Source: Legionella yabuuchiae (GTDB lineage: Bacteria; Pseudomonadota; Gammaproteobacteria; Legionellales; Legionellaceae). Taken from it: a DNA stretch of 64,000 nucleotides. The stretch spans positions 1-64,000 of the forward strand of contig NZ_CAAAIW010000007.1 of assembly GCF_900640115.1 (NCBI RefSeq), given 5' to 3'. The notes under the pieces are model-generated. The model had not been told where the DNA came from. It saw only the letters and a list, made by a program, of their open reading frames with translations, and did not search any database. Within the stretch, counting starts at the first letter, position 1, and every line of letters starts with the position of its first letter. Below are positions 27,467 to 36,154 of the stretch, in pieces. Position numbers and translations under genes: made by a program.

Positions 27467-29359
27467 TTAATTAGCAAAAGCACTGTAGTCTAATCGATAG
27501 TTATCTAAATCCGATAGTGCTTCGACAATTTTCTGCGAACCAACGATATCACCGTTTTCTAAGCGCAGGTTGGCAAGTAATTCAAGATACTTTGGCGCAT
27601 AATAGCGATCGATTGGATACAGTAATCCTTTTTCTAAGATAGATTGAGCATAATGGGTCTGATCTTGTTCCAATAAAAAGTAGCAAAAAGTTAGGCGTTC
27701 GAAATTAGCATGTGGTTTCAATTGTAAAAAGGTTTCAAAAGCAGTTTGGGCTTTTACAATCTCATTATAGTATAGAGCGTATATGATACCTTGTTGGAAA
27801 TACGGCTCAGCGTTATACGGATGAAGCGCTATTGTTTCTGCTATGATACGCTCAGCCTTATCTATTAAGTTAAGTTTTCCAGATGGATCTGATGCCATTT
27901 TTGCTTGTTCTAAATAGAGCGAGACTAAATTATTATATGCATAAGGAGTATTAAAGTGTTGCTTGGCCTGATGATACGACTTCGTGGCCTCAGGCAATCT
28001 TTCATGTTTGATATAATCATTAGCCTGAGCGGTATAAAAACTATAAAGAAACAAATGCGTAAATAAATTGGTTATAAATAAAAATACTCCTGCCAAAAGG
28101 ACAATAAAGTTTTTTTTATAACTAAATGTTATATTGATGATGGGGTGAACACAGCCTTGATCCTTAAGATGTTGGTAAAAAAATCCCAAGAGTACACCCA
28201 AGAGAATATTAAACGAAAAGATATAAAAAACAAAATCTACAACACTATACATTGCTAAGGAGGATACCATAGCAAATTGAGTTGTAATTGTCGCACGACT
28301 CGATGAAACAGGGTTTGAGCTTCTTAAGTATCGTATGAAATAATAAAAAAATATAAGAATTAAAGCAGCTATTATAGTGATTCCAGGAATACCTGTTTCA
28401 ATAAGAAGCTGTAAATAGTCATTGTGGGCATTTTCTAGGGAAGAGCCGTCACCAGGAAGACTAAATGCCTGATAAAAATATTTGAAATTTTCAATTCCTA
28501 TACCGTACCAGGCAGATTCTCGCCACAAATGCCATGCGCCTTTCCAAATGATCATTCGTGATTTTTCATGTTCCAGCATATCAAACCGGTGCTGGATAGA
28601 TTCTGAAGCAGTTAAATAAAGAAAAATGAGCGAAAGCAGGAGGATCGTGCTTAACCCTAAGATAATTTTGAGTGTCGAACGATTGGCGTTAATAATAAAC
28701 AGAAATAATAATGAAAATCCATAACTTAAATAGATGCCGCGACTAAAACTTAGTAGCAAACCCAAATTAACAATAAAAAATGCAACGGTATATAAGATTC
28801 TTCGACGTGAAAAAAATATTATATTTATCTTTTCTTGGCCAGTGCTGTATCGCAAAAGTTCAGAACATATAATTAGCGCGGTTAGCATCAGAAAAGCACC
28901 GTTGCTGTTACGAGTACCAAAAGGGCCTGAAGCCATGTGATGATAAATATAGTGTTGCGCTAGTGCCCAGGATGAAAATATAACTCCTAAAACAAAAATC
29001 AATTTTTTAAACTGATTCCAATTTTTTGCGCTATTTTCGCTGCTAGCAATAATAAAAAAAGAGAAAACCCATACACAACATTGAAACAATCCAAATTGCG
29101 CCGTAGGCTGAACAATATTAAATACGACAGGGAGGGTGGCGTTAGTTAACCAAAGTAAAAGCAAAATTTTGATTATATTGATAGATAACGGTTTTTTTTC
29201 ATAGAGAAATTTTAAACTCAGTGTTAAAAGAGAAAACACCATTATCGAATAACTAAGCAATAGAATTCGCAAGTCTTCGAAATCAGAATGAAAAAAAGAA
29301 AGTACAAATAATGCGTAAAACAAATAAACGATAAAAGAGAAGAAATTTTGTCTAACCAT
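27467..29359 (-). CDS. Wzy/O-antigen ligase family membrane protein with TPR-like C-terminus
   Basis: The protein (630 residues from the ATG at 29359) has about 10-12 transmembrane helices in the first ~420 residues and a soluble, TPR-like C-terminus. The Wzy_C/O-antigen-ligase signature is visible: FGTRNSNGAF near residue 150 and a periplasmic loop with ENAHNDYLQLLIETGIPG. Such enzymes ligate or polymerise O-antigen, or attach glycans to pilin (PglL type). An alternative GTG start at 29374 falls inside a perfect hairpin, so I prefer the ATG. It is downstream of the OMP gene and interrupts the usual rpoN-hpf-ptsN order. Confidence 0.8.
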   Translation of the reverse strand: MVRQNFFSFIVYLFYALFVLSFFHSDFEDLRILLLSYSIMVFSLLTLSLKFLYEKKPLSINIIKILLLLWLTNATLPVVFNIVQPTAQFGLFQCCVWVFSFFIIASSENSAKNWNQFKKLIFVLGVIFSSWALAQHYIYHHMASGPFGTRNSNGAFLMLTALIICSELLRYSTGQEKINIIFFSRRRILYTVAFFIVNLGLLLSFSRGIYLSYGFSLLFLFIINANRSTLKIILGLSTILLLSLIFLYLTASESIQHRFDMLEHEKSRMIIWKGAWHLWRESAWYGIGIENFKYFYQAFSLPGDGSSLENAHNDYLQLLIETGIPGITIIAALILIFFYYFIRYLRSSNPVSSSRATITTQFAMVSSLAMYSVVDFVFYIFSFNILLGVLLGFFYQHLKDQGCVHPIINITFSYKKNFIVLLAGVFLFITNLFTHLFLYSFYTAQANDYIKHERLPEATKSYHQAKQHFNTPYAYNNLVSLYLEQAKMASDPSGKLNLIDKAERIIAETIALHPYNAEPYFQQGIIYALYYNEIVKAQTAFETFLQLKPHANFERLTFCYFLLEQDQTHYAQSILEKGLLYPIDRYYAPKYLELLANLRLENGDIVGSQKIVEALSDLDNYRLDYSAFAN

Positions 29360-29367
29360 AAGTATCA

Positions 29368-29389
29368 AAGCCACCAGGTGGTGGCTTTC
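29368..29389 (-). terminator. Perfect 22-base palindrome between the OMP and ligase genes
   Basis: AAAGCCACCA pairs with TGGTGGCTTT around GG. It lies 19 bases after the stop of the OMP gene and just before the ligase start, so it could reduce read-through or control ligase translation. The T run is weak. Confidence 0.45.
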
Positions 29390-29408
29390 TATAAAAATTA
29401 ATTATCAG

Positions 29409-30320
29409 TTAACCTACCCATTTACCCTGTAAGAAAGGACCGCTTAAGGTGAGGTTATTTTTATCACTGGTATTTAGTTGTTGAGCTAGTAGATTGAAAT
29501 AATTGATTGCCGTCCACCCGGCAGCCAGTGAAACAACGCCATGCTGTATTGGTTTGTTAACCGATATACCTAGCTTTACTTCTAGCTCTGGTATTGTTAT
29601 ATCTCTATGTGAAGAGCGAAAAGTGCTAGGACTTGAAGGCGATGAAGATTGACGTGAAGATGTGCTCTGTTTATGTCTAGCTAATAAAATAGTAGCCGCA
29701 CTATTGGCAAAAACGGCAAAATTTCCCTTAAGTTTATAATTTGCATCAAGCCCAACACGGGGACCCAGTCCTTGATATGAGTCGTTAATGAGAGTAGGCA
29801 ACTCCCCAACGCTGTTAACCTCTGAGTTGCTTAGTTTATCTTTTATGTTCAAATATTGAACACCACCAGAAAGTCGAGCGGTTCCTTTTGCTGATACATC
29901 AAACGATTGGCCTGCTTCGGCATTAACAGAATTAATCTTAAGTTTTCCTGAGTTTCTTGAAATATCCTGTCGCGGATTATCCCCCCCAATATGATTTATT
30001 AGATCTGTTCCATTGTAATCAACAGAATAATACATCCAGTTTAAAATTAGATCCGCTCTATCCATAAAATGATAGCTCCCTTCTAAAATCCCCGCCCAAT
30101 CCCAAGGGCCTTCAAACGATGTATTAACCCGTTCAAACTCGCTTGAATGGGAATTAACAGAATTCGTGGGCAAAGACTCAGAGTATGTCTTTAAATATAA
30201 GGCAGTCAGGCCAATATCTAACGCTGAGTTCTGCAATACAGTATTGCTATCTTTGGCGTGCAGTACTGAACCAAAAAAAAGTATGAGAAGAGAACTTGAA
30301 GCGATGACTTTATTTAACAC
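29409..30320 (-). CDS. Legionella major-outer-membrane-protein family beta-barrel
   Basis: The 303-residue protein has a signal peptide (cleavage near residue 22, SVLHA) and alternating amphipathic strands ending in LSGPFLQGKWVG. This resembles the Legionella_OMP (MOMP-like) family. A Ser-rich low-complexity loop lies near residues 215-237. GTG at 30320 is the start: AGGAGG lies 7 bases upstream. It is probably a porin-like outer-membrane protein, and it separates rpoN-hpf from ptsN together with the ligase gene. Confidence 0.8.
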   Translation of the reverse strand: MLNKVIASSSLLILFFGSVLHAKDSNTVLQNSALDIGLTALYLKTYSESLPTNSVNSHSSEFERVNTSFEGPWDWAGILEGSYHFMDRADLILNWMYYSVDYNGTDLINHIGGDNPRQDISRNSGKLKINSVNAEAGQSFDVSAKGTARLSGGVQYLNIKDKLSNSEVNSVGELPTLINDSYQGLGPRVGLDANYKLKGNFAVFANSAATILLARHKQSTSSRQSSSPSSPSTFRSSHRDITIPELEVKLGISVNKPIQHGVVSLAAGWTAINYFNLLAQQLNTSDKNNLTLSGPFLQGKWVG

Positions 30321-30412
30321 GGCAACCTCCTGTTTAATTGATAGAGAACTTGGTTATTCTAATATTTGATTGTACCTGTGTTTCGATTTTATGTATATGA
30401 AAAACAAGAGAA

Positions 30413-30437
30413 AACTAAGCTAAGCTAAGCTAGGCTA
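30413..30437. repeat. Short 5-bp tandem repeat (AAGCT)n
   Basis: Four to five consecutive copies of CTAAG/CTAGG occur between the OMP start and hpf. It is a simple sequence repeat that could vary by slippage; no gene overlaps it. Confidence 0.5.
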
Positions 30438-30501
30438 GGGTGGGCAAAAAGTGACCGCCCATGAAATTTTGGTTACCTTTTCAATGAGTTAACAAGCAGA
30501 A

Positions 30502-30528
30502 AAAACGCCAAGATATTCTTGGCGTTTT
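30502..30528 (-). terminator. Rho-independent terminator after hpf
   Basis: AAAACGCCAAGA pairs with TCTTGGCGTTTT; on the minus strand it is followed by TTTTTTC. It lies 19 bases downstream of the hpf stop, ending the rpoN-hpf transcript before the inserted envelope genes. Confidence 0.85.
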
Positions 30529-30546
30529 AGGGAATACATTAAAAGA

Positions 30547-30840
30547 TTATTCGCGATGATTGCGTAATTTTTCTTTATGTTTGATTAATTGCCTATCTAA
30601 TTTTTCAACCAAGTTATCAATTGCTGTATACATGTCCGTAGATTCGGAACTGGCATGCAATTCGCCTTTCGCCACCAAAACGGTTGCTTCAGCAATTTGT
30701 CTTAATTTTTCAACATCAAACACGACGTTAATGGCCATAATTTTGTCAAAATGCTTTTCTAATTTATCAAGTTTTTCTTCTGTGAAATTCCTAAGCGCTG
30801 GCGTAACTTCCATTCGATGACCGGTTAAATTGATTTGCAT
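30547..30840 (-). CDS. hpf: Ribosome hibernation-promoting factor (short HPF)
   Basis: The 97-residue protein belongs to the HPF/RaiA family, which binds the 30S subunit and promotes inactive 100S dimers in stationary phase. Family signs are the start MQINLTGHRMEVTPALRNF, KLEKHFDKI and SSESTDMYTAIDNLVEKLDRQ. It is 21 bases after rpoN, the usual order. Confidence 0.95.
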   Translation of the reverse strand: MQINLTGHRMEVTPALRNFTEEKLDKLEKHFDKIMAINVVFDVEKLRQIAEATVLVAKGELHASSESTDMYTAIDNLVEKLDRQLIKHKEKLRNHRE

Positions 30841-30861
30841 AACGCTCTCCTTTACTGAAGG

Positions 30862-32268
30862 TTAAAACGAACTACGAATTTGTTTGCGTTCGAAAGAAGA
30901 AGGGATCCCTAGTTCTTCGCGATATTTTGTAACGGTGCGGCGAGCAATATCCACACCTTGCTCCGCAAGGAATTTAACCAGCTTGCTATCACTCAGCGGT
31001 TTTTGTGGATTTTCAGCAGCAATTATTTTTTTAATCAAAGCGCGGATTGCGGTTGAGGAACATTCGCCGCCGTTACAGGAGGACACATGACTCGAAAAAA
31101 AGAATTTCAACTCAAAAACGCCGCGAGGAGTATGCATGTATTTTTGAGTCGTAACTCGAGAAATGGTTGACTCGTGCATATCTAAAGCGTGCGCTACATC
31201 ATTTAATATTAAAGGCTTCATTGCCTCATCACCTAACTCAAAAAAATCTTTCTGAACTTCAACGATAAATTGCGCGACGTTTAGTAAAGTCTCTTGACGA
31301 TTTTGAATTCCTTTGAGAAGCCAGCGAGCTTCTTGCAAATTAGTTTTTAAAAACTGATTTTCAACGCTATTATTCGCCCGTTTAATCATAGAGGCATAGG
31401 TTTTATTAATGCTTAATTGAGGCAGGGTATCAGGATTTAAAGTAACCTGCCAGTGGGTTCCATTCTTTTTAACAATCAAATCAGGAATAACATAGCCTGT
31501 TTCTATTTGAGCGATCAAACTGCCCGGCCTGGGGTTCAAATGCATGATAGTATGAAGCACTTGTTCTAGAGTAGCATCGTCAATGTTAAAGATTTTTTTA
31601 ATTTTTTGATAATTGTGTTGACCTAAGAGATCTAGGTGTTCAAGAATTATTTTCTCGGTTAATTCTCGATGGGTAATAGGGCCTTGCATCTGCCGCAGTT
31701 GAAGAATTAATGTTTCTGCTAAGCTTTGGGCGCCGCAACCTATGGGATCAAGCTGCTGAATCAAATGCAATACCGCTTCAATTTCTTTAAGATCGATGGG
31801 TAGCGTTTCAGAATTTAAGCTTTTATGAATGTCTTTAAGGTCTAAGGTTAAGAAGCCGTTGTCATCAATGGCATCTATCAAAGTGGTGGCAATAGCTCGA
31901 TCCACATCGCTCATTGATGTTAAATTAATTTGCCATAATAGGTGCTCATGTAAACTTTCTTTGGTGCAATGAAGATTTTCGAAAATGTATTCACTTTCAT
32001 TAAAACGCTGATTACTGGCCTTTGAAATGGTGTACAGAGTGGACCATTCTACATCGCTAAACTCGTCTTCTTTCTCCAACCTCTCGTCTTCAATAGCCGC
32101 TTCATAAGACTCAGTAACATTAGTTTCGAGTAGTGGATTTGACTCCATTACTTGCTGAATTTCTTGGCGTAAGTCGATGGTTGATAGTTGGAGTAAACGA
32201 ATAGCATGTTGTAATTGCGGGGTAAGCGTAAGCTGGTTTGATAAATTCAGCTGTAATGATGGCTTCAT
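30862..32268 (-). CDS. rpoN: RNA polymerase sigma-54 factor
   Basis: The 468-residue protein has the three sigma-54 regions: the Gln/Leu-rich activator-interacting N-terminus (SLQLNLSNQLTLTPQLQHAI), the core-binding and helix-turn-helix domains, and the C-terminal RpoN box near ARRTVTKYREELG that reads the -24 element. In Legionella it controls flagellar and other genes. Co-transcribed with hpf. Confidence 0.97.
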   Translation of the reverse strand: MKPSLQLNLSNQLTLTPQLQHAIRLLQLSTIDLRQEIQQVMESNPLLETNVTESYEAAIEDERLEKEDEFSDVEWSTLYTISKASNQRFNESEYIFENLHCTKESLHEHLLWQINLTSMSDVDRAIATTLIDAIDDNGFLTLDLKDIHKSLNSETLPIDLKEIEAVLHLIQQLDPIGCGAQSLAETLILQLRQMQGPITHRELTEKIILEHLDLLGQHNYQKIKKIFNIDDATLEQVLHTIMHLNPRPGSLIAQIETGYVIPDLIVKKNGTHWQVTLNPDTLPQLSINKTYASMIKRANNSVENQFLKTNLQEARWLLKGIQNRQETLLNVAQFIVEVQKDFFELGDEAMKPLILNDVAHALDMHESTISRVTTQKYMHTPRGVFELKFFFSSHVSSCNGGECSSTAIRALIKKIIAAENPQKPLSDSKLVKFLAEQGVDIARRTVTKYREELGIPSSFERKQIRSSF

Positions 32269-32453
32269 AACAATCCTTCAAAACTAAACTTCTCTTACTA
32301 TCAGTTTAATCAATTTGGAGCGTTTATCCAGTTTTCAAGAACAGCGCAATGGAGATAAGCCTAGGAAGAAGAGGCCTGAGTTAATTAAATCAATGGGTTA
32401 AGCGATTTAGAATAATTGTAGGGCAATGAAGAGGAAAAATGAAAGAAATAAAA

Positions 32454-32512
32454 AAGCTTGTTTAAACCTGAATCGCTTGTTAATAAATGCTGATCAGGTT
32501 CAAAACAAGCTT
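32454..32512 (-). terminator. Likely terminator of rpmB-rpmG
   Basis: AAGCTTGTTTAAACCTGA is complementary to TCAGGTTCAAAACAAGCTT with one unpaired base, and the minus strand continues CTTTTTTATTT. It lies about 220 bases beyond the rpmG stop, with a palindromic element in between. Confidence 0.65.
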
Positions 32513-32626
32513 ATAATCCTAGAAAAAGCAGTTAAGCATCACTACGCCGCACGCATAACGTGCTCACTATAGAATCAGAGGTTTTTTTTAGAATAATCAA
32601 TATTATTTGTAATTGATCTTACCATT

Positions 32627-32723
32627 GCCTACTTCCTGCGGCTTGGCCGCAGGATCCAGCGATGTAGAAAGATTCCTGGATCCCGCGGTCAAGCCGCAGG
32701 AAGTCGGACGAAGTGAGGTAGGT
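32627..32723. repeat. Palindromic element with CTTCCTGCGGCTTG arms
   Basis: ACTTCCTGCGGCTTGGCCGC plus AGGATCCAG (32631-32659) is complementary to CTGGATCCCGCGGTCAAGCC plus GCAGGAAGT (32676-32704) with few mismatches. The GC-rich hairpin stands out against the AT-rich surroundings. It sits 12 bases after the rpmG stop, suggesting a mobile intergenic hairpin. Confidence 0.7.
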
Positions 32724-32735
32724 GAATAGTTACAA

Positions 32736-32900
32736 TTATTTTAATTTTTTCTCTTTAAAGAGCACGTGTTTACGAACAACAGGATCGTATTTCATCAGCT
32801 CCATCTTTTCAGGATGGTTGCGTGGATTCTTGGTGGTGGTTACGAAGTAACCAGTTCCCGCAGTGGATTCCAATTTAACTTTAGTTGTAACGGCTGCCAC
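32736..32900 (-). CDS. rpmG: 50S ribosomal protein L33
   Basis: This short gene encodes 54 residues from a GTG at 32900. AAGGGG lies 7 bases upstream. The protein has the L33 features [32 protein letters not shown] and a basic C-terminus, and lacks zinc-binding cysteines (C-minus form). It follows rpmB by 18 bases. Confidence 0.93.
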   Translation of the reverse strand: MAAVTTKVKLESTAGTGYFVTTTKNPRNHPEKMELMKYDPVVRKHVLFKEKKLK

Positions 32901-32918
32901 AGTTTTTCCCCTTTAAAA

Positions 32919-33155
32919 TTAGATTTTCTCGCCTTTTTCTCTCATCTGGTCGAGAACTTTTTTAATGCCCAATTTATCAATAATTCGCATGCCTTTGGTG
33001 CTTACTTTCAAGGTTACATAGCGATTTTCTTCTTCTACCCAAAAACGGTGTGTTTTAATGTTAGGCAGAAAACGTCTTCTGGTTTTGTTATTGGCATGCG
33101 ATACGTTGTTTCCAGTGATGGGTCGCTTGCCAGTTACTTGGCATACTCTTGACAT
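32919..33155 (-). CDS. rpmB: 50S ribosomal protein L28
   Basis: The 78-residue basic protein starts [20 protein letters not shown], as L28 does, and has the typical [14 protein letters not shown] and [10 protein letters not shown] segments. The ATG at 33155 is chosen over an upstream in-frame start. It forms a two-gene operon with rpmG. Confidence 0.96.
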   Translation of the reverse strand: MSRVCQVTGKRPITGNNVSHANNKTRRRFLPNIKTHRFWVEEENRYVTLKVSTKGMRIIDKLGIKKVLDQMREKGEKI

Positions 33156-33359
33156 AGCTTGCTCCAAAGTGTCTTATTTTGTCTTAATCAAGAACGGAAA
33201 TTATTAACAGGTGGCGTTTTATAGCAAAATTTGGTCCAAGATGCAATGTGTCTGGTTCGTTTTCTCTATAAATGGCAAAAACATCTGTTATCTAATTGTA
33301 CATTAGCCGCCCAGAAAATGGCAAATTATTAATGATTTTGCTCCCAATAAGCCCTTGTT

Positions 33360-33392
33360 GTTAATATTTTCTTAATTTTTTTAACGTAGAAT
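33360..33392 (+). promoter_or_regulatory. Candidate PmrA-type box upstream of the ankyrin gene
   Basis: Two TTAAT half-sites spaced about 11 bases apart (TTAATATT at 33361-33368 and CTTAATTTT at 33371-33379) lie just upstream of a possible -10 (TAGAAT, 33387-33392). In L. pneumophila, PmrA activates many Dot/Icm effector genes through tandem cTTAATatT sites. The AT-rich context makes chance matches likely, so this is tentative. Confidence 0.35.
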
Positions 33393-33430
33393 CGCGCGTA
33401 GCCTCTAGTCTATCGTACGAGTGATTCTTT

Positions 33431-35080
33431 ATGTCAAATATAATTCTAGTGTATGCGAACTGTCACAATTCTACGGCACGCGGTGATTTCGTTTTAGCCG
33501 GTACCATGGCCCGTGATCTAATGCGTGAAATTAAACGTTCAGGTCAAGATATTGATGTCATATTGACCAGTACCTTAGATGGCATGAGCCGCTTTGAAAG
33601 CCTATATAAATCTGTAGGTAGAGATCGCGTTGATATCGAAGGCGTTGAAGTTGGGCTGTGCTCTTTAGAGCGGTTTGATTCGCTAACGCAGAATGTGATT
33701 GCCTTTATAGAAGCAAATCGCTGTAAATATGCTCCAGCGGAGGTTATTAAACGTGTACTTTCGGCTGATAGTAAACTGTTAACCATTATGGCACCTAATG
33801 GTGAGACGGTTAACAATGATATCCAAAAAATAATGCAGAAAATCCTTTATAGTTCTACGCAACCTAGTCTTTATGAGTTTTTTGAACCAGCTGATGTATT
33901 GATAAATGCTTCTGGGCTAGCCCCAGAGGCTCTGGGATTGCCACACATTGCCCAAACGAGTGAATTATCTGAATTAACTGCTGGACAACGCACGCTCGTT
34001 CCAACTGTAAATTATGGGTTTATGTATTTAAGTGCAAATATTGACTCTAGAGATCCAGCCCTAATTGCACAGTATATGAATTTAACTGATCCCGTGGAAG
34101 AGTATATTTTGGTTGGGAATTTTACTGATGTAAATCAAGTCTTAACAGCGAGTAGGAGATTTCCTTATTCCCGCACAACCTCTTGCAATGTTAAGTTTCA
34201 CCAGTCATTAGAGTATGGCGTAATGCGTCATATGATGATGAACTCAACCCATTTGGTGTTAGCAACGGGCGTTATGAGTACATTAGAGGCAATGCAAGAT
34301 AGAAAATTAACGTATTATCAAGATATATCCAACAACGTTAGTTTTGTTATCTCATACCTGATGGCATTGAAATCTCTTGTGTATAGCGACACCTCCCTAG
34401 TTGGCCTAATGCCGAAGTTCATGGTTGAATTATCGGCTCTTCTCTTTGAGTCTAAACCTTTGAAGCCAGCCGACTTAGATAGGGCGCGAACATTGTTAGA
34501 AATGACACCGGTCAGAGAACGATTAGCCGATGCGAATCAAACGCTTATTACGAAAGCCAATGGAACGTTAGCGCCAAGATTATTAAGCTTTATTGGTGCC
34601 CCTAAGGCTAGTCGTCTAGAGGATCAGGCGGCCTATGCCTTGCGTTCATTGCGAAAACAAGCAGAGACGACGATTACGCAAGGTCAAGGTTTAAGACGGG
34701 CTGCTTCATGGGGACGTTTGTTTGAACTAAAAATACTAGTTCGTTCAATGGCTCCAGAGGAACTCAATGCATTCGATCCGACCTATAAGCGCGGAGCTTT
34801 GCATTGGGCCATTCACTATGGTCAATATGACTGCGTTCAGATACTCATCAAAGCAGGTGCTTTATTGGATCTTCAGGATAAAGATGATAGAACGCCTTTG
34901 CATCATGCAGTGATAAAAAAAGATAGGAAAGGAGTTCAATTGTTACTTGACGCAGGGGCCTCTATCGATATTCTTGATAGCCGGAGTCAAAGTCCTATTC
35001 ATTGTGCGGATGAAAACACTTTATCCTTTATTCATAGTTGTAGGGAAGAATCCATAACGGTATCTTATGGGACCTTATAA
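33431..35080 (+). CDS. legA12: Ankyrin-repeat protein, probable Dot/Icm effector (AnkC/LegA12-like)
   Basis: The 549-residue protein has a large N-terminal region (~1-440) of unknown fold and two to three ankyrin repeats at ~452-530 (RGALHWAIHYGQYDCVQILI and TPLHHAVIKKDRKGVQLLLD). The C-terminus has REES near -12 and ends in a hydrophobic residue, compatible with Dot/Icm export. By position it corresponds to AnkC/LegA12 of L. pneumophila: as I recall, that gene lies about 15 genes after proA, following rpmG-rpmB. The biochemical function of the N-terminal part is not evident. Confidence 0.65.
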   Translation: MSNIILVYANCHNSTARGDFVLAGTMARDLMREIKRSGQDIDVILTSTLDGMSRFESLYKSVGRDRVDIEGVEVGLCSLERFDSLTQNVIAFIEANRCKYAPAEVIKRVLSADSKLLTIMAPNGETVNNDIQKIMQKILYSSTQPSLYEFFEPADVLINASGLAPEALGLPHIAQTSELSELTAGQRTLVPTVNYGFMYLSANIDSRDPALIAQYMNLTDPVEEYILVGNFTDVNQVLTASRRFPYSRTTSCNVKFHQSLEYGVMRHMMMNSTHLVLATGVMSTLEAMQDRKLTYYQDISNNVSFVISYLMALKSLVYSDTSLVGLMPKFMVELSALLFESKPLKPADLDRARTLLEMTPVRERLADANQTLITKANGTLAPRLLSFIGAPKASRLEDQAAYALRSLRKQAETTITQGQGLRRAASWGRLFELKILVRSMAPEELNAFDPTYKRGALHWAIHYGQYDCVQILIKAGALLDLQDKDDRTPLHHAVIKKDRKGVQLLLDAGASIDILDSRSQSPIHCADENTLSFIHSCREESITVSYGTL

Positions 35081-35212
35081 TTTATTTAAAGGATGACCCT
35101 GGTCTAAAAATAACAATTTGCTTCTGTGATTTTAGGCTGCTGGGAGGGTTGAAAATAGTGTTGAAAAATGCACAAGTAGCGTATAATAAGATACTTTTAT
35201 CTGAGCAAAGTT

Positions 35213-35884
35213 ATGCAACGTAAAATCAAAAGTTATGTTCTTCGAGCTGGGCGTGTCAGTAACCGTCAGCAACTCGCCTTAGATTCCTGGGCTCAGTCTT
35301 ATGAATTGCCACCTCAACCAGGTGTTTGGAATTTCAATGAACTATTTGGTCGTGAAGCCAATACCATTGTTGAAATTGGATTTGGAATGGGGTCTTCCTT
35401 ATTCGCTATGGCTAAGGCGCAACCGCAAACCAATTTTATTGGTATTGAAGTGCATCGTGCTGGCGTAGGAAGTTTGGTGGCTGATTTATATGAGCATGGC
35501 ATAAATAATGTTCGAATTGCCTCGTTTGATGCTGTGGAGGTCATTAACAATAATTTGCCAGACCATGCCCTGCATGGGGTTCAGATCTTTTTTCCAGATC
35601 CGTGGCCTAAAAAACGTCATCATAAACGTCGATTAATACAGCCTGATTTCATTGCCTTGCTGATCACAAAATTGAAATCTGGCGGATTTATTCATTGCGC
35701 CACAGACTGGCAAGATTATGCTGAACAAATGCTAGCGGTACTTAGCACGGAACCACAACTTAGCAATGCCCAATTAGAAGGTGGTTATTCACTTAGACCT
35801 GAGTCGCGACCACTTACGAAATTTGAGCGGCGTGGGCAACGATTAGGACATGGCGTTTGGGATTTAATTTTTTTAAAGAAATAG
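35213..35884 (+). CDS. trmB: tRNA (guanine-N7-)-methyltransferase
   Basis: This SAM-dependent enzyme forms m7G46 in tRNA variable loops. The 223-residue protein has the class I methyltransferase motif EIGFGMGSSLFAMA, the GIEVHRAGV segment, and the TrmB signature FFPDPWPKKRHHKRRL. The C-terminal TKFERRGQRLGH is typical. Confidence 0.96.
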   Translation: MQRKIKSYVLRAGRVSNRQQLALDSWAQSYELPPQPGVWNFNELFGREANTIVEIGFGMGSSLFAMAKAQPQTNFIGIEVHRAGVGSLVADLYEHGINNVRIASFDAVEVINNNLPDHALHGVQIFFPDPWPKKRHHKRRLIQPDFIALLITKLKSGGFIHCATDWQDYAEQMLAVLSTEPQLSNAQLEGGYSLRPESRPLTKFERRGQRLGHGVWDLIFLKK

Positions 35885-35901
35885 ATCAACGTATTTTGTA
35901 A

Positions 35902-36054
35902 CCATTCCTTGAAAGTAATTATGGTTCAATTAAGAACATCAAGGCCAGAATCTCGCCATCCTTGACCTTGGGTACAGCAACCTTGGTTCAATTTTTCGAT
36001 GCTTTAGGTTTGGAAACACACCAACAGAACCTGCAACAAGAACTACCCTTGTAA
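35902..36054 (+). pseudogene. Remnant of an XRE-type helix-turn-helix regulator
   Basis: A frame without a start, between stops at 35899 and 36052, encodes a C-terminus resembling HTH_3 antitoxin/regulator proteins (SPSLTLGTATLVQFFDALGL, a degenerate 'SPSLATLVRFFDALGL' pattern). The N-terminal helix-turn-helix is lost. It lies between trmB and the large effector-like gene. Confidence 0.35.
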
Positions 36055-36088
36055 ATATCCATTTGTTAACCAACAATTTGTTCAAAAA

Positions 36089-36117
36089 TTGACTTATCAT
36101 TGGATTTGTAATATGAT
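36089..36117 (+). promoter_or_regulatory. Predicted sigma-70 promoter of the 1568-residue protein
   Basis: TTGACT at 36089-36094 and TATGAT at 36112-36117 are separated by 17 bases, 37 bases upstream of the start codon. No recognised effector-regulator box is visible nearby. Confidence 0.6.
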
Positions 36118-36154
36118 TTTGATTCTCAGGAAACTGATCCTAGTTGTGTGAACC

